Position numbers and translations under genes: made by a program. The notes below the pieces were generated by a model that was given only the letters and a program-made list of their open reading frames with translations, had not been told where the DNA came from and made no database searches. Positions 1 through 8,456 of a DNA stretch of 64,000 bases are shown one piece after another; position 1 is the first letter of the stretch, and each line of letters opens with the position of its first letter. The stretch comes from an uncultured Oscillospiraceae bacterium (GTDB taxonomy: Bacteria > Bacillota > Clostridia > Oscillospirales > Acutalibacteraceae), in assembly GCA_900541565.1 (NCBI GenBank), contig UQKB01000009.1:7704-71703 (forward strand), written 5' to 3'.

Positions 1-1
1 A

Positions 2-1624
2 GATGCGCAGGTATATATCGAAACAAGGCGTTTTGTAGCCGCCCAAGCGTATGAAGAGCAAAATACCAGCCTTTATCATATGCTGTTTCCGGCGGAAGAA
101 GGCGGCCTTTTACGTATACAAAAGCAACAGCAGCCTGCGTTGCTTTACATTAGCGCCTATGCGCCGAATATTTTGCTTACATTGACAAAGGACCAAATTT
201 ATAAAATTGTACGCTATGCATGTGTGCAGTCGATCGATTATTTTGATAACGATTTGCCGGGCGCAGATGCCGCACAGGAGCCGGAAATAGAACTGACAGC
301 AGCAGCTTCTGTGGACAGTTCGTATTTTCATACAACTGGGATCACAGCTATGAAAAATAAGGGCTATACAGGTGCGAATGTAAAAATTGGAATGTTTGAG
401 TCCGGGGTGCCGATCACCACGCAGGGAACGAAATACCGGCAGGTTTTTGACCATATGATCGATGAAAACAACGCGTCAAATACGCGGCTGCATATTCGTC
501 CACAGGATGTCGCAAAGGGTAGCGACCATGCTTCGCTGGTTGCATGCCTACTGGTCGGGAAAACGTCGTCCTATACGGGTGCCGTGCCAGATGCCCAGCT
601 TTATTGTGCGGCTTCTTCTGCAAACTCTGTATCTGAAACATATGAAGGGATAGAATGGCTCATAGCGCAGGGCGTAAATGTAATCAATTTTAGCTGGATC
701 TACGTCAACACGGGCAACAATTCTTATGATGTCTATGCCAAGTGGTTTGACCATCTGGTGTATAATCATTCGGTTAGCATTGTAAACGCTGCCGGAAATG
801 GAACGGTTGAAAACGGTACAAAAGTCAACCAAAACCGTGTCGGCCGCAATGCAATGGCATATAATATTATTACAGTTGGCAATTACGATTCTTACCAGCA
901 GACGGTTGGTACAAGCACGGCGTACAATACCATTGCCACGCTTGCCTATAAGCCGGATCTTGTTGCACCGGGCTACCGACTGATTACGCCGCTGAATACC
1001 AATACAGGGGCAACAGGAACCTCTCTTTCCGCACCTATTGTTACAGGCGCGGTAGCGCAGCTATGTCAGGTTTTTTCTTATTTTAAAACAAAGCCGGTGG
1101 CGCTCAAAGCATTTTTGCTTGCCGGGGCTGTTAAAACCCAGCAAATGAAGGCGTTTGATGCAGACAATGATTCTTCTAATAACGTCGATTCCCTGTCCGG
1201 CTCCTGGCGTATGGGCCTGTGCAGAAAAAATGGTGCAGGCATGCTGAACGCTTTGAACGCATATACTGTCTTGTATAACAGCAATTACTTTTATTTTCCC
1301 AATTTTGGTTCGTCTAACAATGGATATTCAGAAACAATCCATGTAACCTCCACCACCAAACGGCTTCAAATCTGTTTAAATTGGCTGAAGAAAAATACAG
1401 TATCCGGATCTGACCATTCCACCGGAACGGTAAACGACGCATCCAGAGATACGTATTTATTGGAAATACTCGATCCTGATGGGGAAACGCTTTATAATTC
1501 CTGGTATAGGTATGATACCAAAGAATATATTGCCTTTACACCAAGTCGTACAGGTACGTATACTGTGAAAATTCAAAAATCGGGTACGCAGGGACAGGAT
1601 GTCACAGTGGCCTGGTTTCAATAA
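2..1624 (+). CDS. Subtilisin-like serine protease (S8), 5'-truncated by window edge
   Basis: This is an exported-type subtilase whose frame is open to the left edge, so its signal peptide and early propeptide lie outside the window. Counting from the first Met in the window (base 80), the catalytic landmarks come in family order. The position of the usual Asp is residue 107 in MFESGV and holds Glu, His150 lies in SDHASLV, the oxyanion Asn240 in NAAGNG and the nucleophile Ser315 in GTSLSAP. The last 100 or so residues (DPDGETLY, GTYTVKIQ) resemble a PPC-like beta-sandwich of secreted proteases. The next gene, a secreted dockerin protein, starts 17 bases downstream with its own ribosome binding site, so the two are probably co-transcribed. 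Family assignment is firm. Whether the Glu variant is an active protease is open. Confidence 0.9.
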   Translation, partial: DAQVYIETRRFVAAQAYEEQNTSLYHMLFPAEEGGLLRIQKQQQPALLYISAYAPNILLTLTKDQIYKIVRYACVQSIDYFDNDLPGADAAQEPEIELTAAASVDSSYFHTTGITAMKNKGYTGANVKIGMFESGVPITTQGTKYRQVFDHMIDENNASNTRLHIRPQDVAKGSDHASLVACLLVGKTSSYTGAVPDAQLYCAASSANSVSETYEGIEWLIAQGVNVINFSWIYVNTGNNSYDVYAKWFDHLVYNHSVSIVNAAGNGTVENGTKVNQNRVGRNAMAYNIITVGNYDSYQQTVGTSTAYNTIATLAYKPDLVAPGYRLITPLNTNTGATGTSLSAPIVTGAVAQLCQVFSYFKTKPVALKAFLLAGAVKTQQMKAFDADNDSSNNVDSLSGSWRMGLCRKNGAGMLNALNAYTVLYNSNYFYFPNFGSSNNGYSETIHVTSTTKRLQICLNWLKKNTVSGSDHSTGTVNDASRDTYLLEILDPDGETLYNSWYRYDTKEYIAFTPSRTGTYTVKIQKSGTQGQDVTVAWFQ

Positions 1625-1641
1625 TACAGAGGGGTGATCGT

Positions 1642-2205
1642 ATGAAAAAAATACTGGCTTTTTTAATGGCGCTTATTATGCTGTTTATGCTGGGGGTGGT
1701 TACTGTTTCTGCCGATGTACCACAGAACCGTTCCGTGCCGCAAAAAGTGGTAATTTGTACACTGGGCGACTATGAGCTTTATTATTACCTCAGTGATATA
1801 CAGCTCCCAATGGAGGTCACGGAACAGATTGGCAAATATGTATTTTATCGGCCCGATTACAAAGAAGACGCACAATTTTCTTCCAAATTAGGCTTGTATG
1901 TCGGCAAAGCGGACCAGTACTATTCTTTGGCAGAGGCGTATCAAAATGGCCTGATTGACATAGACGCTGCTGCGAGTGCGGTTTCTGCAAGCGACAGCGG
2001 AGTTGCCGTATATCTTATTGGCGATGTCAATGCAAACAGCAAAGTAGATGTCGACGATATTTTGCAGGTGCAAAAATATATTGCAAATATGCAGCTTGAC
2101 ACGTCAAGACTCTATTTATGTGATTGTGATCAAGATGGAGAAGTGACCACAAAGGATGTATTGCTTATGCAAAAGATTGTTGCAAATATGTATGAAATTG
2201 TATAA
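1642..2205 (+). CDS. Secreted dockerin type I domain protein
   Basis: A 187-residue secreted protein. Residues 1-24 form a signal peptide (KKILAFLMALIMLFMLGVV, cleavage near VSA-D). The middle part, residues 25-125, matches nothing I recognise. Residues 127-187 are a type I dockerin with its two duplicated calcium-binding loops, GDVNANSKVDVDDI and CDCDQDGEVTTKDV, each followed by a helix. Dockerins dock onto cohesin domains of scaffold proteins, and a cohesin-like domain occurs at the start of the giant protein at 51.9 kb. The start codon has a good site (gaggggtgat). Placed 17 bases after the subtilase, it may dock a partner or the protease to the surface, which is inference. Confidence 0.87.
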   Translation: MKKILAFLMALIMLFMLGVVTVSADVPQNRSVPQKVVICTLGDYELYYYLSDIQLPMEVTEQIGKYVFYRPDYKEDAQFSSKLGLYVGKADQYYSLAEAYQNGLIDIDAAASAVSASDSGVAVYLIGDVNANSKVDVDDILQVQKYIANMQLDTSRLYLCDCDQDGEVTTKDVLLMQKIVANMYEIV

Positions 2206-2269
2206 TAGCTCATGCAAAGGGGCAAGATACAATCCTTGCTCTTTGTAGAAATGCGTTGATGTTCAAGTG

Positions 2270-2306
2270 CAGTGCAGTTCACAATATGTGGCTGCACTGT
2301 TTCTTT
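2270..2306 (+). terminator. Intrinsic terminator after the dockerin gene
   Basis: Arms CAGTGCAG (2270-2277) and CTGCACTG (2292-2299) form a perfect 8-bp stem followed by TTTCTTT. A weaker imperfect hairpin (about 2216-2252) lies just upstream. Together they separate the protease/dockerin unit from the sugar-transferase promoter. Confidence 0.6.
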
Positions 2307-2398
2307 ATAAAATGCCTTTTTGCTGCCTTTTTATAAAAAATTGGAACAGTTCAATTTTACCCTAGCCTGTTTGTGACAAAAACGTAATGCAAAACAAG

Positions 2399-2427
2399 TT
2401 GAAAAGCGTCCGCTTTTCGTGTATAAT
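2399..2427 (+). promoter_or_regulatory. Sigma-A promoter for the sugar transferase gene
   Basis: TTGAAA (2399-2404), 17-base spacer, TATAAT (2422-2427). It lies inside the longest open frame of the next gene, which argues that translation starts downstream at 2480 rather than at 2387. Confidence 0.8.
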
Positions 2428-2479
2428 TTTAGCGCATCAACACTTTTTAGATATAGAATATTGTATTCCGGAGGAAAAA

Positions 2480-3163
2480 ATGCTTTTATCAAAGTGGGAA
2501 AATTTACCTGCGTATATGCAAAATGAGAAAGTAAGGGTCTATTACAATATTTTGAAAAATAAAAAGAAAAGCCTTGTGGCAAAAAGAGTCTTGGATATTG
2601 TTGTGTCATTTGTACTCATTGTATTGCTGCTGGTGCCAATGTGTGTGATCGCCGTGGTTGTAAAATGCGGGTCAAAGGGGCCGGTATTCTTTCAGCAAAA
2701 AAGAATTACAACCAACGGTCGGCCGTTTATGATTTTAAAATTTCGGACAATGGTGCAAAACGCAGAAGCGCTTGGCGGGCAAATCACCCAGACCGACGAT
2801 GCCCGTATTACGAAAAACGGAAAATTTTTACGTAAGTACCGTTTGGATGAGCTGCCGCAAGTTTTTAATGTGTTTGTTGGCAGTATGTCTTTGGTTGGGA
2901 CAAGGCCGGAGGTTCCTAAATATGTAGAGCGCTACAGTGACGAAATGTATGCGACTTTACTGATGCCGGCAGGCGTTACGTCTCTTGCCAGCATTACCTA
3001 TCGCGACGAGGACGACCTGTTTAAAAATCCGGAAGACATAGATAGAAACTATATGGAAATCGTTCTGCCGGAAAAAATGGTTATGAATCTGGAGTACATA
3101 AAACAATTTCATTTTTTCTACGATCTTAAAATTATGTTTAAAACGATTGCCGACGTTTTCTGA
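2480..3163 (+). CDS. Membrane sugar-phosphate (undecaprenyl-phosphate) transferase
   Basis: A 227-residue bacterial sugar transferase of the WcaJ/PglC type, which moves a sugar phosphate from a nucleotide sugar to the lipid carrier undecaprenyl phosphate at the inner face of the membrane. One hydrophobic segment (about residues 40-62, VLDIVVSFVLIVLLLVP) precedes the conserved catalytic part. Family motifs are GPVFFQQKRI, MILKFRTM, YRLDELPQVFNV and GSMSLVGTRPE. The start at 2480 has a strong site (ggaggaaa), and the promoter TATAAT lies upstream of it. The next gene is an O-antigen-ligase-like protein, so the two probably begin or finish the same surface polysaccharide. The sugar specificity cannot be read. 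Confidence 0.9.
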   Translation: MLLSKWENLPAYMQNEKVRVYYNILKNKKKSLVAKRVLDIVVSFVLIVLLLVPMCVIAVVVKCGSKGPVFFQQKRITTNGRPFMILKFRTMVQNAEALGGQITQTDDARITKNGKFLRKYRLDELPQVFNVFVGSMSLVGTRPEVPKYVERYSDEMYATLLMPAGVTSLASITYRDEDDLFKNPEDIDRNYMEIVLPEKMVMNLEYIKQFHFFYDLKIMFKTIADVF

Positions 3164-3198
3164 CGCACTGGTTTTAAACGTTCAGAGGAGAACATCGC

Positions 3199-4704
3199 AT
3201 GGCTGCTGTCCGTATCAACCGTTTGAAAAAATTTTTTTTGAACACTTCAGCATTCCGCCTGACCTATATATTTACGCTCTTTCTTTGCTCTGTCGTAGTG
3301 ATAGAACCGGCCGCTGTAGCGGCAAAATATGTATGGATGCTTTGGGCTGGATATATTTTTTATTTTTACTACCTTAAAAATAGAAGGGTTTTACAGGTGC
3401 AATATTGCAGGTGGCTGCTCCTGTTTTTGGCCAGCACCTTTATAACGGCTTTGATTCATGTTACCGACAATTTTTGGGGGAACATGCTCATGCTTGCGCA
3501 TGTTGCGATCTGCTTTTTTATTTTTTACGGGATGCATACAGAAAAAAATAAAAAGCGTGTACGTCTGGAACTTTTCTGGTTTTGCAAAATAATGGTGGTA
3601 GCCACCACACTTTTGGCGGTAGTTGGTATTCCGTTTGTTCTGTTTAATTTGTATGGCGAATTTATGGGGTATTCCCTGATCGTTTTTGAAAACCGCTTTA
3701 CAGGTCTGTACACAAACCCAAATTTACTTGGGTTTTCCTGTGTGGTTGCCATTGTCTGTTGCCACATGCTTACCAGAAAAAAGTTTCTGAAAAGTATTCA
3801 TAAAAGGCCACAAAGCAAAACACTGCTGATTTTATGCCTTGTATGCAATTTGCTGTCCTTATTTTTGTCTGATTCCAATTCATCGCTTATTTTGCTTGCG
3901 TTTTATGTGATCTTCCTTGCCTGCTATAAGATCTTCAAATGGCAGCAGACGCTTTCGTTTAAACAGGCGGCGGCAAAAATGGGGAAGATGTTTCTTGCAT
4001 GCGTAGGAATTGTGCTTATTCTGTTTGCGTCCAGAGAAGTATTTCAGCTAGGCGCATCTGGTATTACAACGCTTACAACGTCTCAGCTTGCGGCAATTGA
4101 TCAGAAAGTCCTGCCGGAGCAGATACAAGACAAGCAGCCTGTTTCCTTTACACATTTAAACGAAAATATCGACAGCGGGCGCATACGCCTGTTTACAGAA
4201 TCGGCTATTTTAATCGGCAACTATCCCTTGTTTGGGATCGGTAAGGCAAACTTGGTACCATACGGCGAACGCTATATTGAAGGCGGCCTGCATTTTTCAG
4301 ATTTGCACAACGGCTATTTAACAATCCTTGTCTGCGCAGGGATTGTTGGGTTTGTCATTTTTGTGTCCTTTGCCCTGCATGTTGCGCGCCATATTGTAAA
4401 AAGCCTTTTTCTTGAAAAAAAGGACCTCAAGCAAACGGTTTTTCCTGCGCTGTTTGCCTTTATATGCGCTTACTGCGCCTATGCGATTTTAGAAAAAACG
4501 CTTTTATATGAACAGACGTTTATGGTCGTTGTTTTTTGGCTTTTTCTTGGTTATGCAAGCTGCTATATGCTCAAATACGATCATCTGGAGCAAAAGATCG
4601 TGTTGGACCTCTTTGGAAGAAAAGAATCAGCGCAGGCAGATCTTTTTGATATCCCCACAGAAGAGGAGAATGCAGAGGAGGAGGAACCAGAGGATCGGTT
4701 GTAA
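3199..4704 (+). CDS. O-antigen ligase / polymerase-like membrane protein
   Basis: A 501-residue polytopic membrane protein with about ten to twelve hydrophobic segments and the layout of the Wzy/WaaL (O-antigen ligase) group. A long extracytoplasmic stretch (about residues 285-365) contains GNYPLFGIGKANLVPYG and HNGYLTILVCAG, which resemble the conserved loop of these enzymes. The acidic C-terminus (EEENAEEEEPEDRL) is probably cytoplasmic. It lies 35 bases after the sugar transferase with its own site (agaggag). A role in polymerising or transferring a surface glycan fits both family and neighbour. Which polymer is unknown. Confidence 0.8.
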   Translation: MAAVRINRLKKFFLNTSAFRLTYIFTLFLCSVVVIEPAAVAAKYVWMLWAGYIFYFYYLKNRRVLQVQYCRWLLLFLASTFITALIHVTDNFWGNMLMLAHVAICFFIFYGMHTEKNKKRVRLELFWFCKIMVVATTLLAVVGIPFVLFNLYGEFMGYSLIVFENRFTGLYTNPNLLGFSCVVAIVCCHMLTRKKFLKSIHKRPQSKTLLILCLVCNLLSLFLSDSNSSLILLAFYVIFLACYKIFKWQQTLSFKQAAAKMGKMFLACVGIVLILFASREVFQLGASGITTLTTSQLAAIDQKVLPEQIQDKQPVSFTHLNENIDSGRIRLFTESAILIGNYPLFGIGKANLVPYGERYIEGGLHFSDLHNGYLTILVCAGIVGFVIFVSFALHVARHIVKSLFLEKKDLKQTVFPALFAFICAYCAYAILEKTLLYEQTFMVVVFWLFLGYASCYMLKYDHLEQKIVLDLFGRKESAQADLFDIPTEEENAEEEEPEDRL

Positions 4705-4725
4705 AAAAGAAAAAGTTCGGTTATA

Positions 4726-4762
4726 ATATCCTCATATCCTATGAGGATATTTTATTTTATTG
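4726..4762 (+). terminator. Intrinsic terminator
   Basis: A perfect 11-bp stem, ATATCCTCATA (4726-4736) with TATGAGGATAT (4740-4750), a 3-base loop, then TTTTATTTTATT. It ends the polysaccharide pair just upstream of nadE. The stem is AT-rich, so strength is uncertain. Confidence 0.65.
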
Positions 4763-4790
4763 CAATATAAATATAAGGGGATTGGGTGCT

Positions 4791-6704
4791 ATGAAGGACG
4801 GCTTTTTAAGAGTTGCTGCGGCAACGCCCAAAATCAGGGTGGCAGACTGTATACACAATGCGCAGGCGATCACCGGGCAAATCATACAGGCTGCGGAAAA
4901 CAATGCTTCACTGATCGTTTTTCCGGAGCTTTCTGTCACGGGGTATACCTGTTCCGATCTTTTTTTACAGAGCGCCCTGCTGGATGCCGCTGAAGATGCC
5001 GTGCTGCAAATTGCAGAAAAAACATCCGCATTGCCTATCCTTTCCGTTATAGGCGTGCCGCTGCGTGCTTCCAACGCGATATATAATTGTGCGGTCGTGC
5101 TCTATAAAGGAGAGATTTTAGGGATTGTTCCCAAAAAGAATATTCCATTGTATTCCGAGTTTTATGAAATGCGGCATTTTGCCGCCGGAGAAACCAACGT
5201 CCCCGTTACAATTGGCGGAAAAAGCTATACCATTACGCCGGACATCCTTTTTTCCTGCAGCTCCATGCCGGAACTTGTTCTGGGGGTAGAGGTATGTGAA
5301 GATCTTTGGGTGCCAACCTCTCCATCCTGCAGGCTTGCTGAAAACGGCGCAACGCTGATTGCAAATCTTTCTGCCAGCAGCGAAGCGGTTGGAAAGCCGC
5401 AGTACAGAAGAATGCTTGTCCAAATGCAGTCTGCAAAGCTTGTGTGCGCGTATCTTTTTGCAGATGCCGGGCTGGGGGAATCTACTACAGATATCACTTT
5501 TTCTGGCCATAATATCATTTCTGAAAACGGGGTTGTCCTGTCAGAATCCAAACGCTATACCTGCGGCGTATCCTATGCCGATGTGGATCTTCAAAAAATT
5601 ACGGCTGAAAGAAGAAGGATCACAACGTTCCCTGTAAAACAGGAAATGTCCTTTGTGCAAAAAACGTTTACGCTGCCGCTGCAAACGCTGCCTCTTCAAC
5701 GCAGATTTCGCAAAAACCCATTTGTTCCGGACAGCCGGGCGGACGTAAAAGAGCGCTGTATGGAAATTTTAAATATGCAGTCGGTGGGCCTTGCGACAAG
5801 GCTGAAGCACACAGGGATCAAAAACGCCGTGCTTGGGCTTTCCGGGGGCTTGGATTCCACGCTGGCGCTGATTGTTGCCGTGCATGCGTTTGACCGGCTT
5901 AAAATTGACAGAAAAAATATCCTGGCGGTAACTATGCCGTGCTTTGGAACAACCGCGCGGACAAAGGGGAACGCTCAAAAGCTTGCCCAGGCGTATGGCG
6001 TAACGTTTAGGCAGATAGATATTGCAAAATCTGTCAGGCAGCATTTTGCAGACATTGGGCATGATGAAAATGTTCTGGATGTTACCTATGAAAACGCACA
6101 GGCCAGGGAGCGTACGCAGGTTTTGATGGATCTTGCAAACCAGACAGGCGGCCTTGTTATTGGAACTGGCGACCTTTCAGAGCTGGCTCTGGGATGGGCA
6201 ACTTATAACGGCGACCATATGTCGATGTACGCGGTCAACGCATCTGTACCCAAAACGCTGGTGCGCTATATAACGGCCTTTGAAGCCAAAAACAGCAGCG
6301 GTATCTTAAAGCAGGCGCTGAAAGATATCTTGGCAACGCCGGTCAGCCCTGAGCTTTTGCCGCCTGAAAACGGAACGATTTCCCAACGCACGGAAGAACT
6401 GATCGGCCCGTACGATTTACACGATTTCTTTTTATATTACTTTATGCGCTATGGGTTTACGCCAACAAAAATATACCGTATGGCAAAGCTGGCCTTTGCA
6501 GGCGAGTTTTCAGAAAAAGAAATCCATACGTGGCTCTGTGTGTTTTTTAAGCGCTTTTTCAGCCAGCAGTTTAAACGCTCCTGTATGCCGGACGGTCCAA
6601 AGGTTGGTTCGGTAACGCTTTCCCCAAGGGGCGATTTTCGCATGCCAAGCGACGCTGCGGTGCGTGTTTGGCTGGAGGAGTTGAAAAAGGAAGGCGGCTT
6701 CTAA
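4791..6704 (+). CDS. nadE: Glutamine-dependent NAD+ synthetase
   Basis: A 637-residue two-domain NadE that makes NAD+ from deamido-NAD+, ATP and glutamine-derived ammonia in the cytoplasm. The N-terminal nitrilase-type glutaminase has the Glu-Lys-Cys triad: Glu46 (VFPELSVTGY), Lys115 (IVPKKNIP) and Cys169 (GVEVCEDLW). The C-terminal synthetase has the ATP-binding loop SGGLDS at 351-356 and GTGDLSELALGW further on. ATG 4791 is preferred because aagggg lies 10 bases upstream. The TTG at 4782 would sit against that site. Length is normal for the glutamine-dependent class. It is flanked by a terminator and by the Lrp promoter, so it looks monocistronic. Confidence 0.96.
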   Translation: MKDGFLRVAAATPKIRVADCIHNAQAITGQIIQAAENNASLIVFPELSVTGYTCSDLFLQSALLDAAEDAVLQIAEKTSALPILSVIGVPLRASNAIYNCAVVLYKGEILGIVPKKNIPLYSEFYEMRHFAAGETNVPVTIGGKSYTITPDILFSCSSMPELVLGVEVCEDLWVPTSPSCRLAENGATLIANLSASSEAVGKPQYRRMLVQMQSAKLVCAYLFADAGLGESTTDITFSGHNIISENGVVLSESKRYTCGVSYADVDLQKITAERRRITTFPVKQEMSFVQKTFTLPLQTLPLQRRFRKNPFVPDSRADVKERCMEILNMQSVGLATRLKHTGIKNAVLGLSGGLDSTLALIVAVHAFDRLKIDRKNILAVTMPCFGTTARTKGNAQKLAQAYGVTFRQIDIAKSVRQHFADIGHDENVLDVTYENAQARERTQVLMDLANQTGGLVIGTGDLSELALGWATYNGDHMSMYAVNASVPKTLVRYITAFEAKNSSGILKQALKDILATPVSPELLPPENGTISQRTEELIGPYDLHDFFLYYFMRYGFTPTKIYRMAKLAFAGEFSEKEIHTWLCVFFKRFFSQQFKRSCMPDGPKVGSVTLSPRGDFRMPSDAAVRVWLEELKKEGGF

Positions 6705-6710
6705 ATACCG

Positions 6711-6739
6711 TGGACTTTTTCATTGGTTTGGTATATAAT
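6711..6739 (+). promoter_or_regulatory. Sigma-A promoter for the Lrp-aminotransferase-ispE unit
   Basis: TGGACT (6711-6716), 17-base spacer, TATAAT (6734-6739), 36 bases upstream of the Lrp-type start codon. The -35 box matches four of six consensus positions. Confidence 0.65.
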
Positions 6740-6775
6740 ACATGCAATAGAACAAGCGGGTAAGGAGATGCTTTT

Positions 6776-7258
6776 ATGGATGCATTGTTAAAGCTGTTAA
6801 GCGAAAATTCAAATTTTTCTTCAGATGAGCTGGCAATGATGCTCAATGAACCAAAGGATTATATTGAAAAGCAGATTCAAGAATATGAGGCAAGCCAGAT
6901 TATTAAAGGCTACCGCGCAATCGTCAATTGGGAGAAAGTTGCAGATGCGGGCGTTACGGCCCTGATTGAGCTGAAAGTAACGCCAGAAAAGGAAAAAGGC
7001 TTTGACAACATTGCTTCCCATGTCATGGCGTTTGAAGAGGTGGACAGCGTTTATTTGATGGCGGGCGCCTATGATCTGGCTGTCTTTGTTAAAGGACAAT
7101 CGATTCAGGATATTGCAATGTTTGTTTCAAGAAAGCTTTCTACAATTGACGCGGTCGAATCTACCGCTACGCATTTTTTGCTCAAACGCTACAAGGACAG
7201 CGGCATCAATTTTTATGAGGATGACGCGCAGGAAGACAAAAGGAGCCTGGTACTGTGA
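6776..7258 (+). CDS. Lrp/AsnC family transcriptional regulator
   Basis: A 160-residue Lrp/AsnC-type regulator. Residues 1-48 form the winged helix-turn-helix (LLKLLSENSNFSSDELAMML, then YRAIVNW). Residues 60-140 form the RAM effector-binding domain with the typical turn VYLMAGAYDLAVFVKG. Such proteins sense amino acids and often control a neighbouring amino acid gene. Here the next gene is an aminotransferase whose GTG start overlaps this stop codon by four bases, which implies translational coupling. The site aaggag lies 7 bases before the ATG. The effector cannot be read from sequence. Confidence 0.9.
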   Translation: MDALLKLLSENSNFSSDELAMMLNEPKDYIEKQIQEYEASQIIKGYRAIVNWEKVADAGVTALIELKVTPEKEKGFDNIASHVMAFEEVDSVYLMAGAYDLAVFVKGQSIQDIAMFVSRKLSTIDAVESTATHFLLKRYKDSGINFYEDDAQEDKRSLVL

Positions 7259-8442
7259 TAAATTACGACACGTTTTTAAATTCCAAGATCCGGGCGCTGA
7301 AGCCTTCCGGAATCCGCCGTTTTTTTGATATTGCCAATGAAATGGAGCATGTAATCTCTTTAAGTATCGGTGAACCGGATTTTAAAACGCCATGGCATAT
7401 TCGTGAAGCGGGGATTGCGTCTCTGGAAAAAGGGAAAACATGGTATACGCCCAATAAAGGCTTTGCAAAGCTCCGGGAAGAAATCAGTAAATATTACAGC
7501 CGCAGGTATCAGCTGCAGTACGATCCACAAAAAGAGGTGGTTGTCACCGTCGGCGGGTCGGAAGCAATCGATCTGTGTATGCGCTGTATTATTGAGGAGG
7601 GGGACGAGGTTTTAATTCCTCAGCCCAGCTTCGTCTGTTACGAACCTCTGGCTTCCCTGGCGGATGCAACGCCTGTTATCATAGAAACAAAAGCAGAAAA
7701 TATGTTCCGGCTTACCGCCCAGGAAGTGGAAGCGCATATAACGCCCAAAACAAAGCTGCTGGTGCTGCCCTTTCCTAATAATCCTACCGGTGCGGTTATG
7801 CGCCGCGAGCACTTGGAGGAAATTGCCAGGGTTGTGCAAAAGCATAACCTGTTTGTACTGTCTGACGAAATCTACAGCGAGCTTACATATGGCTCTCAGC
7901 GCCACGTTTCCTTTGCGGAAATAGACGGAATGCGCGAGCGGACCATTGTGGTCAACGGCTTTTCCAAGTCCTATGCTATGACCGGGTGGCGTTTAGGGTA
8001 CGCTCTGGGGCCGGAGCCGATTATCGACCAGATGACCAAGCTGCACCAGTTTGCGATTATGAGCGCCCCAACGACTGCGCAGTATGCCGCAATTGAAGCG
8101 CTGAAAAACGGCGATCCGGATATTGAAAGCATGAAGGCGCAGTACGACATGCGCCGCAGACTGATGGTCGGCAGCTTTGAAAAGATGGGCCTGTCCTGCT
8201 TTGAGCCGCTCGGCGCCTTTTACACGTTTCCCTGTATCAAAAGCACAGGGCTTACCTCAGAAGAGTTTTGCCTGCGTTTGATCAAGTCAAAGCATGTCGC
8301 GGTTATTCCGGGGTCGGCGTTTGGCGACTGTGGCGAAGGGTATGTCCGTGTTTCCTATTCCTATTCGTTAACACATATTGCAGAAGCGCTGCGGCGTATC
8401 GAAGCATTTTTACAGGAGCTTAAACAGGGGGCGGCCCTATAA
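7255..8442 (+). CDS. Class I/II PLP-dependent aminotransferase
   Basis: A 395-residue fold-type I aminotransferase of the aspartate/PatA-like group. The PLP-binding lysine is Lys238 in NGFSKSYAMTGWRLGY. Other landmarks are FPNNPTGAV, LSDEIYSEL and the C-terminal arginine region YVRVSYS. It starts with GTG at 7255, overlapping the Lrp stop codon, with aaaggag 10 bases upstream. In many Clostridia this Lrp-aminotransferase pair is conserved. The amino acid substrate is not decided by the motifs, and aspartate, alanine or aromatic amino acids are possible. ispE follows 14 bases later, so all three are probably one transcript. Confidence 0.92.
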   Translation: MINYDTFLNSKIRALKPSGIRRFFDIANEMEHVISLSIGEPDFKTPWHIREAGIASLEKGKTWYTPNKGFAKLREEISKYYSRRYQLQYDPQKEVVVTVGGSEAIDLCMRCIIEEGDEVLIPQPSFVCYEPLASLADATPVIIETKAENMFRLTAQEVEAHITPKTKLLVLPFPNNPTGAVMRREHLEEIARVVQKHNLFVLSDEIYSELTYGSQRHVSFAEIDGMRERTIVVNGFSKSYAMTGWRLGYALGPEPIIDQMTKLHQFAIMSAPTTAQYAAIEALKNGDPDIESMKAQYDMRRRLMVGSFEKMGLSCFEPLGAFYTFPCIKSTGLTSEEFCLRLIKSKHVAVIPGSAFGDCGEGYVRVSYSYSLTHIAEALRRIEAFLQELKQGAAL

Positions 8443-8456
8443 AAAGGAGCAGAACA

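Noticed and set aside
2387-2479. Upstream extension of the sugar transferase to 2387
   Set aside because: The -35 and -10 boxes at 2399-2427 lie inside this extension, and the site ggaggaaa directly precedes ATG 2480.
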